Assembly (NCBI GenBank): GCA_964433975.1
Contig: CAYSSS010000003.1
Coordinates: 1 to 51,520 of the forward strand
Direction: 5' to 3'
Length of the DNA: 51,520 nt
Origin: 2-01-FULL-45-10 sp964433975
GTDB taxonomy: Bacteria > Omnitrophota > Gorgyraeia > 2-01-FULL-45-10
Shown: one piece after another, positions 31,709-39,448 of the stretch
How positions within the stretch are numbered: position 1 is the first letter of the stretch
How the letters are laid out: each line of letters opens with the position of its first letter
Notes under the pieces: model-generated
Told to the model about the DNA's origin: nothing
Database searches by the model: none
What the model saw: only the letters and a program-made list of their open reading frames with translations
Made by a program: the position numbers and the translations under genes

Positions 31709-33531
31709 TGAGATTGCTTCGCTCCCTTTGGTCGCTCGCAATGACGACGAAGTTTTTCGATCCATATCATCAATATCGATATCGCTGCAGGGGTGACGCC
31801 CGAGACGCGTGATGCCTGACCAAGATTCAGCGGCCTTATATCGGAGAGCTTCTCTTTTATCTCGCTGGATAGGCCGTTGATCGCTTTATAGTCGATATTC
31901 GCCGGCACTCTTATCCTCTCCAGCTTATCGAACCTTCCGACGTCGCTGGTCTGCCTCCTGATGAATCCCTCGTATTTGATCTCTATCTCCACTTCATCCA
32001 TCTCGTCGGGCTCAAGGAGCACCTTGCTCTCTTCGAGAGATACGGTCTGCCTGTATGTCGCGTCCGGACGCCTGATGATCTTTTCCAGGCGACCACCTTT
32101 GAGTCTTTTTATCTCATTCTCTATATTTTCTTTCTTCTTCATAACCGCACTATATATCTCTTTATCGACCAGACCTGCCTTGTATCCTATTGGCGTAAGC
32201 CGTAAGTCGGCATTATCTTCTCTGAGTATAAGGCGGTATTCTACGCGTGAGGTGAACATTCTGTAGGGCTCTCTCGTCCCTTTCGTTACAAGGTCATCGA
32301 TCAGGACGCCTATGTAGGCCTGGGAACGGTCCAATATAAGCGGCTCCTTGCCTTTTATTTTTAAAGAGGCGTTTATCCCGGCCATAAGCCCCAGGGAGGC
32401 GGCTTCTTCATAGCCTGTAGTGCCGTTTATCTGGCCCGCCAGATAGAGCCCGGGAATCGCCTTTGTCTCCAATGTAGGAAGAAGCTGCGTCGGGTCCACG
32501 TAGTCATATTCTATGCCGTAGCCGGGCCTGACTATTACAGCGTTCTCCAGTCCTTCTATGGAGTGGACTATATCCTGTTGTACATCGATGGGTAGGCTCG
32601 TCGATATACCGTTCGGGTAGTATTCATTGGTGTTGAGGCCTTCGGGTTCGATGAATATATGGTGCCTGTCGCGGGCCGGGAACCTATATATCTTATCCTC
32701 TATGGACGGACAGTATCGTACGCCCGTTCCTTTTATTTTGCCGGTGAATAATGGCGACCTGTCGAGGTTGGATCGTATTATTTCGTGGGTCTTGGCATTT
32801 GTGTATGTTATGTAGCAAGGCAGCTGATCCTTGATCATTCTCTTTGTCTGGAATGAAAAAGGCCTTATATCCGTATCGCCATTTTGCATTATAAGCTTGT
32901 CGAAATTTATGGTCCTGCCGTCTAAGCGCGCGCAGGTTCCGGTCTTAAGCCTGCCCATGGAGAGTCCAAGGCCTTTTAGCGATATAGAGAGCTTTTTTGA
33001 AGGCCCCTCCCCAATCCTGCCGCCATCGAAATGCTCCAATCCTATATGCATAAGGCCGTTCAAGAAGGTGCCGGGAGTTATGATAAGGGCTTTACAGTAT
33101 AAGACCTCCCCTAAGGAGGTCTTTATCCCGTTTACGGCGCCGCCTTTTACAAGGATCTCCTCGGCAAGGGCCTCTTTTACATCGAGGCCAGGCTGGCTTT
33201 CAATGATAGATTTCATGAAGAGGCGGTATGCGTGACGGTCAACTTGCGCCCTGGTGGACCTTACCGCAGGACCTTTTCGCGTGTTCAGGAGCCTGAACTG
33301 TATAGCTGTGGCATCAGTGGCCTTCGCCATCTGTCCGCCCAGGGCGTCCAGCTCTTTTACGAGCTGTCCTTTAGCCAGGCCGCCTATAGCCGGGTTGCAG
33401 GACATGTGGCCTATCGTATCGGCATTCATGGTAAGTAAAAGCGCCTTACAACCAAGCCTTGCCGAAGCCAGGCTTGCCTCGCATCCCGCATGACCTGCCC
33501 CTATAACTATGCAATCGTAATTTGAAGCCAT
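31705..33531 (-). CDS. mnmG: tRNA uridine-5-carboxymethylaminomethyl modification enzyme MnmG
   Basis: 608 residues. With MnmE it installs the carboxymethylaminomethyl group on U34 of several tRNAs, using FAD. N-terminal FAD motif GAGHAGCEASLASARLG (about 10-26); CNPAIGGLAKGQLVKELDALGG (about 45-66), then NTRKGPAVRSTRAQ, GYEEAASLGLMAGINA near 370, and a C-terminal MnmE-binding helix region. Expected length 610-630. The last ~13 residues (RHCERPKGAKQSQ) come from REP copy 6, so the C-terminus differs from that of homologues. AGGTAGG precedes the ATG. Just upstream lies a structured RNA element on the other strand. Its gene is coupled to yhcC by ATGA. Confidence 0.97.
   Translation of the reverse strand: MASNYDCIVIGAGHAGCEASLASARLGCKALLLTMNADTIGHMSCNPAIGGLAKGQLVKELDALGGQMAKATDATAIQFRLLNTRKGPAVRSTRAQVDRHAYRLFMKSIIESQPGLDVKEALAEEILVKGGAVNGIKTSLGEVLYCKALIITPGTFLNGLMHIGLEHFDGGRIGEGPSKKLSISLKGLGLSMGRLKTGTCARLDGRTINFDKLIMQNGDTDIRPFSFQTKRMIKDQLPCYITYTNAKTHEIIRSNLDRSPLFTGKIKGTGVRYCPSIEDKIYRFPARDRHHIFIEPEGLNTNEYYPNGISTSLPIDVQQDIVHSIEGLENAVIVRPGYGIEYDYVDPTQLLPTLETKAIPGLYLAGQINGTTGYEEAASLGLMAGINASLKIKGKEPLILDRSQAYIGVLIDDLVTKGTREPYRMFTSRVEYRLILREDNADLRLTPIGYKAGLVDKEIYSAVMKKKENIENEIKRLKGGRLEKIIRRPDATYRQTVSLEESKVLLEPDEMDEVEIEIKYEGFIRRQTSDVGRFDKLERIRVPANIDYKAINGLSSEIKEKLSDIRPLNLGQASRVSGVTPAAISILMIWIEKLRRHCERPKGAKQSQ
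31710..31749. repeat. REP-like palindrome, copy 6
   Basis: GAGATTGCTTCGCTCC-CTTT-GGTCGCTCGCAATGACGA. It ends one base before the yhcC start codon on the minus strand and encodes the last ~13 residues of MnmG. Confidence 0.8.
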
Positions 33532-33537
33532 CCTACC

Positions 33538-33566
33538 TTGCCTTTTTGACTAAATTAGTGTATACT
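33538..33566 (+). promoter_or_regulatory. Sigma-70 promoter reading into the structured RNA
   Basis: TTGCCT, 17 nt, TATACT on the + strand. The predicted start (about 33573) coincides with the first base pairs of the three-way-junction RNA. Hexamers and spacing equal those of the pseudopilin promoter. Confidence 0.55.
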
Positions 33567-33572
33567 TGTTAG

Positions 33573-33654
33573 TGGATGACAACAGCATATTAGCCCGTTC
33601 TCGGGTTGAAAGGTACAAGTTACCTACAATGAGCTGTTGCCATCCTTTTTATTT
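33573..33654 (+). ncRNA. Candidate small RNA, three-way junction with U-tract
   Basis: A closing stem joins GGATGACAACAGC (33574-33586) to GCTGTTGCCATCC (33633-33645), 12 pairs with one A-C mismatch. Inside it are hairpin AGCCCG-TTCT-CGGGTT (33592-33607) and hairpin AGGTA-CAAGT-TACCT (33611-33625). The 3' arm is followed by TTTTTATTTG. A promoter on the same strand places transcription start at the first base. Length is about 72-80 nt. I could not match it to tRNA, SRP RNA, 6S, tmRNA or a known riboswitch. The closing-stem mismatch becomes G-U on the minus strand, so a leader function for mnmG is the alternative. Confidence 0.5.
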
Positions 33655-33655
33655 G

Positions 33656-33701
33656 CCCTTCGACTTTGCTCAGGACAAATAACCCTGAGCCTGCCGAAGG
33701 G
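33656..33701. repeat. Imperfect inverted repeat of the CCCTTCGAC...GAAGGG type
   Basis: Arms CCCTTCGACTTTGCTCAGG and CCCTGAGCCTGCCGAAGGG around ACAAATAA. It is flanked by direct copies of TTTTATTTGC on both sides. This is a dispersed-repeat type found in many bacteria; it lies next to the candidate small RNA and downstream of the LOG gene, where it could act as a 3' end structure. Confidence 0.6.
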
Positions 33702-33737
33702 TTTTATTTGCTCTTTTGCAGGTACTTTTGAGGCGGG

Positions 33738-34385
33738 TTATCTCTTGTAGAACCTATCTATAGCGGCCATTACCTCTCGCGGAGTATCTACCACGGTGAA
33801 TAGCTTCAGATCCACTTTGTCTATCGTCCCCTGCGGTAGTAGAACGTTCTTTATCCATGAGATCAGCCCCTTCCAGTACTCTCTACCTACCAATATCACC
33901 GGAAAAGGGTCAACCCGCTTTGTCTGGACCAGCGTTATAGCTTCAAATAGCTCATCGAGCGTTCCAAAACCACCGGGAAATACCACGAACGCTTTCGAAT
34001 ACTTGGCGAACATCACCTTCCTGCAGAAGAAGTATTTAAAGTCTATCAACCTCGTAACATACTTATTCGGTCTTTGCACGATAGGTATAAGTATATTGAG
34101 CCCTATCGAATCGCCGCCGGCCCTCTTCGCGCCCTTATTTCCGGCCTCCATGATGCCGCTGCCGGCCCCCGTTATTACGGAATAGCCGTTCTTGGCGAGC
34201 AGATAGGCGGTATTCTCGGCTATCTTGTAGTATCTCTTGGTAGATTTCTTATGCTTTGCGGAACCGAATATTGAAACGGCTTTCTTGATATTTGAAAGCT
34301 CTTCAAAGCCGTCAACGAACTCGCTCATTATGCGGAATATTCGCCACGGATCTTCTTTTATGAAATCCTGCTTAAGGTAGGTCAT
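33738..34385 (-). CDS. LOG family protein (TIGR00730 Rossmann fold)
   Basis: 215 residues. The LOG signature FPGGFGTLDELFEAITLVQTKRVDP (about 136-160) and KAVSIFGSAKHKKSTKRYYKIAENTAYLLAKNGYSVITGAGSGIMEAGNKGA in the N-terminal part identify the family, whose characterised members are nucleotide 5'-monophosphate phosphoribohydrolases (nucleotide-to-base, cytokinin-activating in plants). The Arg/Glu pair that cleaves the ribosyl bond is kept within PGGxGTxxE. In bacteria the physiological role is often unclear. It lies 4 nt after the ParA-fusion gene and probably is cotranscribed with it. Confidence 0.9.
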   Translation of the reverse strand: MTYLKQDFIKEDPWRIFRIMSEFVDGFEELSNIKKAVSIFGSAKHKKSTKRYYKIAENTAYLLAKNGYSVITGAGSGIMEAGNKGAKRAGGDSIGLNILIPIVQRPNKYVTRLIDFKYFFCRKVMFAKYSKAFVVFPGGFGTLDELFEAITLVQTKRVDPFPVILVGREYWKGLISWIKNVLLPQGTIDKVDLKLFTVVDTPREVMAAIDRFYKR

Positions 34386-34389
34386 AATA

Positions 34390-35520
34390 TTAAAGTGTCT
34401 TTATCGAGTCGTAGGACCCGAATGGATTCTGCTCTTTTTCCGCGTTCTGGGCGTCCAGGAGCCACTCGCCGTCAACCACGAACTTATACCTGTATTTCCC
34501 CGGAGTAAGGGCGAAATTCCCCTGCCAGCTTCCATCGTTGAGTTTTGCCAGACGGCTGGCCTCATTCATCTTCCAGTGATTAAAGTCTCCCACCACGTAT
34601 ACTTCTTTAGCTTCGGGCGCACTTATCGAGAAGATGGTGCCCCTATTAACAGGTTCTTCCGTAGGCTCTATTGCAGGTATTCTGGGAGTAACCGGTAAAG
34701 CCGCTTCTTCCTGTTTGTAGGCGACTTCCGCCAGCGCCTGTTTAAACTCTTCCGCACCCGCCATCCTTACGACTTCCTGTGCCAGGGAGATATGATCACG
34801 CGCGCCGTTAGATTTGGCGTCGAGTTGCAGCACAGATATCCCCTTCGCCACAGATCTTCTTAGCGTGACATTCAGCCTTATTACCGTTTCAAGAAGTTGA
34901 TCCTTGAAGAACGCCTTTATCTCGTTCAGCATTATTTCGGAATACTTGAGCCTTCTGTCGTAAAGAGTGGCCAGGGCTCTTACCTGCGGAGTATGGTTTA
35001 TCTTAACCTTAATAAGTTCTACCATGCCCAGCAGTTTTCCTACGCCCATAAGCGAGAAGGCGCCCATATCCACAGGGACTATGACAAGATCAGCCGCCCT
35101 GAGCGCGTTAAATGTCAGAAATCCGAGGCTTGGCGGGCAGTCGATTATCGTATATTCGTAATTGAGCTGGCCCGCGTATATCGATTCGAATAACTTCGAT
35201 ACCGCGCCCTCCGTGTCTTTCAATTCCTGCTCCAGTGTGCTTAAGAGTATATTGGAAGGTATCATGTCCAGGTTATCGGATACGTTGACCACGCAGTGGC
35301 CGATGCCGCGCCTCTTTTCTTGATTATCCGTGAGAACATTGTAGATCGATTTGTCCTGAGGCGCGTTTGATAATCCCAAGCCGAATGTCGCGTGTGCCTG
35401 CGGATCAAGATCTATCAGAAGGACCCTTCTTCCCAGATGCGCGATGGCGCTTGAAAGATTTATTGCTGTCGTGGTCTTGCCGCAGCCGCCCTTTTGATTC
35501 GCTATAGCTACTATTCTCAT
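34390..35520 (-). CDS. ParA-type ATPase fused to a CBM48/AMPK-beta glycogen-binding domain
   Basis: 376 residues. Residues 1-255 are a ParA/Soj ATPase: deviant Walker A KGGCGKTT (about 10-17), Asp-containing VLLIDLDPQAHATFGLGL (about 33-50), YTIIDCPPSLGFLTFNAL (Walker B). A linker (about 260-288) is Pro/Glu-rich. Residues 290-376 (ISAPEAKEVYVVGDFNHWK, GSWQGNFALTPGKYRYKFVVDGEW) are a CBM48-like domain, including the Trp/Lys-type residues used to bind alpha-glucan chains. ParA proteins position plasmids, chromosomes or other cargo on DNA; a glucan-binding tail suggests glycogen granule or polysaccharide positioning. No parB gene is adjacent. AGGGAGG precedes the ATG. Confidence 0.9.
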   Translation of the reverse strand: MRIVAIANQKGGCGKTTTAINLSSAIAHLGRRVLLIDLDPQAHATFGLGLSNAPQDKSIYNVLTDNQEKRRGIGHCVVNVSDNLDMIPSNILLSTLEQELKDTEGAVSKLFESIYAGQLNYEYTIIDCPPSLGFLTFNALRAADLVIVPVDMGAFSLMGVGKLLGMVELIKVKINHTPQVRALATLYDRRLKYSEIMLNEIKAFFKDQLLETVIRLNVTLRRSVAKGISVLQLDAKSNGARDHISLAQEVVRMAGAEEFKQALAEVAYKQEEAALPVTPRIPAIEPTEEPVNRGTIFSISAPEAKEVYVVGDFNHWKMNEASRLAKLNDGSWQGNFALTPGKYRYKFVVDGEWLLDAQNAEKEQNPFGSYDSIKTL

Positions 35521-35554
35521 CTGCGAGTCCTCCCTTTCACTAAAACATACATTA

Positions 35555-35620
35555 AATATACCCTATAAGAGCAGAAACTACAAATGTTTTCTGGCAGATC
35601 TCTACTTTTATAGGGTATAT
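35555..35620 (-). promoter_or_regulatory. Promoter and paired 13-bp inverted repeats upstream of parA fusion
   Basis: Promoter on the minus strand: TTGTAG, 17 nt, TATATT (35555-35583). ATATACCCTATAA at 35556-35568 overlaps its -10, and its exact reverse complement stands at 35608-35620. The centres are 52 bp apart, about five helical turns, as expected for operators that loop. In RNA the same arms would form a long hairpin with an inner stem CAGAAA/TTTCTG, which could also end the purL transcript. Confidence 0.45.
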
Positions 35621-35649
35621 CTCTCGCCTCATGATACCTCAGAGTAAAA

Positions 35650-37881
35650 CTAATTCCCTAATCTTGAAGAGATAGCGTTTCTCCATGTATCGCTCAATGT
35701 CTTTACGTCCTGATCAATCAGGACGGCTTTTCCGCAGCTGATAGTCAGTTTTTTACCATCGACATTGCCCAATATTTTGCAGGAGACGGAATATTTTTTT
35801 GCTATTTCCTTCAGATTGTTCAAATTATCTTTCTCGACAGAAACGACTATTCTGGAAGGCGCTTCGCCAAAGAGAAGCGCGTCTTGCCTTACGTCGCTTG
35901 AGTCTAATTGTATATTAGCTCCCGACAGCTTGTTTTTATTTGTGATGCACGACTCCACTAGCGTTACAGCCAATCCACCCTCTGAACAATCATGAGAGGA
36001 GCTGATAACGCCTCTCTGGGCGGCCTCCAGGCAGGCTTGTTGAACCGCTTTTTCTTTCGATATGTCTATCTGGGGATTACCCTTCTTTAAGCCGTGTATC
36101 AGATACAGGTATTCGCTGCCCGAGAGGTCTGAACTATTTTCACCGAGAAGGACTATTACGTCGCCGTCTTTTTTGAAATCCTGGGTGACGCATTTTGCTG
36201 CATCCTCGATGAGGCCCACTACTCCGATCATCGGCGTTGGGTCTATCGCTCCCTTTGGGTTCTCATTGTAGAAGCTTACATTGCCGCTGATGACGGGTAT
36301 GTCCAAGCCTTTGCATCCTGCCGAAATCCCTTCTACACATTTTTCGAACTGCCAGTAGTTTTCCGGCTTCATCGGGTTTCCGAAATTGAGCCCGTCTGTT
36401 ATAGCGAGAGGCCTGCCCCCGGCACATACCACATTCCTCGCCGCTTCGGCAACTGCCATCATCGCGCCGATATAAGGATTAAGGTAGCAGAACCTGCCGT
36501 TGCAGTCGACGCTTATTGCTATAGCTTTTTTTGTACCCACGATCCTTATAACAGCGGCGTCCGAACCCGCGTTAACCACCACATCGTCCTTATTCACAAA
36601 TGTGAATTTTTTATAAGCAGATTCCTTGCTCGCGATGCTCGGGGAATCGAGCAGTTTCAAAAGAGCCTCGTTGAAATCACTGGGCTCCTTTAAGGATTTG
36701 TAGTCTATCTTCTGGGAGTCTTTTAAATACGCTGGCTCCTTTGTTTCTCTTGTGTAAAGCGGCGCCTTTTTTGTGAGCAGTTCAGCCGACACCTCGCAGA
36801 CCACAACTCCTTTTTCTTTGACCCTCATCATCTTATCGTCTGTTACCTTACCTATCTTCACCGCATTTATTTTCCATTTCTTTAATACGGCTAAAGCATC
36901 ATCCTCTTTGCCGCTCTTTAGAATGGCGAGCATCCTTTCCTGCGACTCGGACAATAGGATCTCATAAGGGGTCATGTTTTTTTCTCGTTGGGGTACCAGA
37001 GCCACGTCGATTTCTATGCCGGTTCCGCTTCTTGTTGCTGTTTCGCATGAAGAGCATGTGAGGCCCGCGGCTCCCATGTCCTGCATTCCTGCAACAAGAC
37101 CTTTTTCTATCAATTCAAGACACGCCTTTCTCAGGCGCTTCCCAAGCTCCGGATCGCCTATAGCAACGGCACTTTTAGAGGACGACGATTCTTCCGTTAT
37201 CTCCTGCGAAGCGAAGCTTGCGCCGCCGACACCATCTCTGCCCGTATCGCCGCCTATGTAATAGACGGGGTTGCCGATACCGCTTGCGGTCCCCCTCATG
37301 ATATCTTTCTTGTTTACGATCCCTACAACGAAGGCGTTGACAAGCGGGTTTCCTTCATAGCTTTCATCAAAATATGCCTCGCCTCCTACGGCGCTGACCT
37401 CGGCGGTGTTGGCGTAATGCGCGAGCCCTCTGATCACCTCTTTAAACAAATATTTGACCTTTTCGTTCCGAAGATTCCCGAACCTTAGGGCCCCCAGCAC
37501 GGCCACCGGTCTTGCGCCCGTGGTGAATATGTCCCTGACGCATCCGCCTATTCCGGTAGCGGAAGCCTCGAAAGGTTCAACGGCGGAAGGATGATTGTGC
37601 GATTCTATCTTGAACGAAACCCCCCAGCCGTCCCCCAAGTCGACTATGCCGGAGTTTTCTTCGCCCGCACCTACGAGCACATCCTTGCCTTTTGTCGGAA
37701 ATAATTTAAATAATCTTCTTGAATTTTTGTAACTACAGTGCTCAGACCACATCGCGGAAAAGACGCCGAGTTCCGTGACATTAGGTTCCCTTCCGAGCAA
37801 TTTTTTTATTTCACCGAACTCTTCTTCACTAAGCCCCATCTCTTTAGCTAAATCAGTGTTAACCTTGATCGTTGCCAACAT
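35650..37881 (-). CDS. purL: Phosphoribosylformylglycinamidine synthase subunit PurL
   Basis: 743 residues, the short PurL of the PurS-PurQ-PurL system (about 720-760), not the 1300-residue fused form. Converts FGAR to FGAM in purine synthesis. MWSEHCSYKNSRR (about 44-56), FKIESHNHPSAVEPFEASATGIGGCVRD (about 91-118), and GMQDMGAAGLTCSSCE are hallmark segments; the second ATP-related half contains DGLNFGNP near 490 and SSHDCSEGGLAVTLVE near 630. PurS and PurQ are not in the window, so they must be elsewhere. GGAGGGG lies just before the ATG. First gene of the purine set downstream of guaA. Confidence 0.97.
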   Translation of the reverse strand: MLATIKVNTDLAKEMGLSEEEFGEIKKLLGREPNVTELGVFSAMWSEHCSYKNSRRLFKLFPTKGKDVLVGAGEENSGIVDLGDGWGVSFKIESHNHPSAVEPFEASATGIGGCVRDIFTTGARPVAVLGALRFGNLRNEKVKYLFKEVIRGLAHYANTAEVSAVGGEAYFDESYEGNPLVNAFVVGIVNKKDIMRGTASGIGNPVYYIGGDTGRDGVGGASFASQEITEESSSSKSAVAIGDPELGKRLRKACLELIEKGLVAGMQDMGAAGLTCSSCETATRSGTGIEIDVALVPQREKNMTPYEILLSESQERMLAILKSGKEDDALAVLKKWKINAVKIGKVTDDKMMRVKEKGVVVCEVSAELLTKKAPLYTRETKEPAYLKDSQKIDYKSLKEPSDFNEALLKLLDSPSIASKESAYKKFTFVNKDDVVVNAGSDAAVIRIVGTKKAIAISVDCNGRFCYLNPYIGAMMAVAEAARNVVCAGGRPLAITDGLNFGNPMKPENYWQFEKCVEGISAGCKGLDIPVISGNVSFYNENPKGAIDPTPMIGVVGLIEDAAKCVTQDFKKDGDVIVLLGENSSDLSGSEYLYLIHGLKKGNPQIDISKEKAVQQACLEAAQRGVISSSHDCSEGGLAVTLVESCITNKNKLSGANIQLDSSDVRQDALLFGEAPSRIVVSVEKDNLNNLKEIAKKYSVSCKILGNVDGKKLTISCGKAVLIDQDVKTLSDTWRNAISSRLGN

Positions 37882-37906
37882 CTAACCCCTCCTTGTTTTT
37901 TAGTTG

Positions 37907-39448
37907 CTACTCCCATTCGATGGTTGCGGGCGGTTTGGAGCTTATGTCGTAAACGACTCTGTTTACGCCTTTTACTTCATTTATGATCCTGTTCGAAATC
38001 TTCCCTACGACGTTGTAGGGTATTTTCGCCCAATCCGCAGTCATTCCATCGACACTCGTCACAGCTCTTAATGCTACCACATTTTCATAAGTCCTTTCGT
38101 CGCCCATCACGCCGACAGATTTTATGGGAAGAAGCACCGCGAACGCCTGCCAGATCTCATCGTACAGGCCCTCGTTCCGTATGGAGGATATGAACCTGTC
38201 GTCAACTTCCCTTAATATATCGCATCTCTCCTTCGTGACCTCCCCTATGATCCTGACCGCCAGCCCCGGCCCCGGGAACGGATGGCGTCCCAGGACATTC
38301 TGATGCATCCCGAGCTCTCTGCCGACTTTTCTCACTTCATCTTTAAAGAGGTACTTTAAGGGCTCGACCAGTTTCATGCGCATTCTCTTAGGTAATCCAC
38401 CTACATTATGGTGTGTCTTTATCGTGGCGCTCGGCCCTCCGAAAGCGGAACATGATTCGATAAGGTCCGGATAGAGCGTTCCCTGAGCGAGATATTCCAC
38501 AGAACCTATTCTTTTGGCCTCCCGTTCGAATACCCTGATGAAGATCTTTCCTATTATCTTTCTCTTCTTCTCCGGATCTATCGCGCCTTTCAGGCCGTCT
38601 AAGAACTCTTTTGAGGCGTCAACGCACTTAAGGTTTATCTTGAAATGTTTCTGGAATATCTCTCTAACGCGCCTCGCCTCACTCTTTCGCAGCAGGCCGT
38701 TGTCGACGAATATGCATACGAGCCTGTGGCCTATCGCCCTATTGATGAGGATCGCGGCTACGGAAGAGTCGACTCCCCCGGAGAGGCCCAATACCACCTT
38801 CCCCTTACCCACGGTCCTCTTTATTTCAGAAACGGTCTCTTTCACGAAAGACTTCATCGACCATTCGCTCTTGGCGCGGCAGATATCTTTAAGGAAATTG
38901 CCGATTATGGTCTTGCCGAACTTGGTATGAGCGACCTCGGGATGAAACTGGACTCCATAGAGCCTCTTTTCAAAATTGGCGAAGCCGGCTACGGGAGTAT
39001 TCTTCGATGAAGCTATGCGTTTGAAACCTTTAGGCATCCTCTTCACTTTGTCGCCATGGCTCATCCAGGTGACGCTTTCCTGCGGGACGCCCTTGAAGAG
39101 GTTCTTATGGTTTGAGACCGAGAGACTCGCTCTTCCGTACTCTCTCGAGCGCGACCTCGCTACTTCACCTCCCAGTATCCTGGTCATGAGCTGCATTCCG
39201 TAGCATATCCCCAGGACCGGTATCCCTAAGGAAAATATTCGCGTATCGCATGTCGGAGCCCCGGGCGCGTAGACGCTGGCCGGGCCGCCGGACAAAATTA
39301 TCCCTTTGGTCTCCTGCCTGTCTATCGAGCTTATATTTATCATGGGAGGGACTATCTCGCAGAATACATTGAGCTCGCGGACCTTGCGCGCTATCAATTG
39401 GTTATATTGCGAGCCGAAATCCAGTATTAAGATCTTTTCTTTAGGCAT
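37907..39448 (-). CDS. guaA: GMP synthase (glutamine-hydrolysing)
   Basis: 513 residues. Makes GMP from XMP, ATP and glutamine. The class I amidotransferase domain (1-190) keeps its triad: Cys in GICYGMQ (about residue 82), and His and Glu in QFHPEVAHT (about 168). The ATP-pyrophosphatase domain has SGGVDSSVAA (about 225-234). The C-terminal dimer domain ends KPPATIEWE. The gene starts directly at the purF stop with no gap. Its intact glutaminase contrasts with that of CarA two genes upstream. Confidence 0.97.
   Translation of the reverse strand: MPKEKILILDFGSQYNQLIARKVRELNVFCEIVPPMINISSIDRQETKGIILSGGPASVYAPGAPTCDTRIFSLGIPVLGICYGMQLMTRILGGEVARSRSREYGRASLSVSNHKNLFKGVPQESVTWMSHGDKVKRMPKGFKRIASSKNTPVAGFANFEKRLYGVQFHPEVAHTKFGKTIIGNFLKDICRAKSEWSMKSFVKETVSEIKRTVGKGKVVLGLSGGVDSSVAAILINRAIGHRLVCIFVDNGLLRKSEARRVREIFQKHFKINLKCVDASKEFLDGLKGAIDPEKKRKIIGKIFIRVFEREAKRIGSVEYLAQGTLYPDLIESCSAFGGPSATIKTHHNVGGLPKRMRMKLVEPLKYLFKDEVRKVGRELGMHQNVLGRHPFPGPGLAVRIIGEVTKERCDILREVDDRFISSIRNEGLYDEIWQAFAVLLPIKSVGVMGDERTYENVVALRAVTSVDGMTADWAKIPYNVVGKISNRIINEVKGVNRVVYDISSKPPATIEWE

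Noticed and set aside
31709..31765. N-terminal extension of YhcC upstream of the ATG at 31708
   Set aside because: The extra residues are encoded by REP copy 6; the ATGA overlap with the mnmG stop supports the shorter form.
33574..33645. Structured element considered as a known riboswitch, attC site or tRNA-like RNA
   Set aside because: None of the sequence signatures that I know for those classes is present, so it is reported only as an unassigned RNA.
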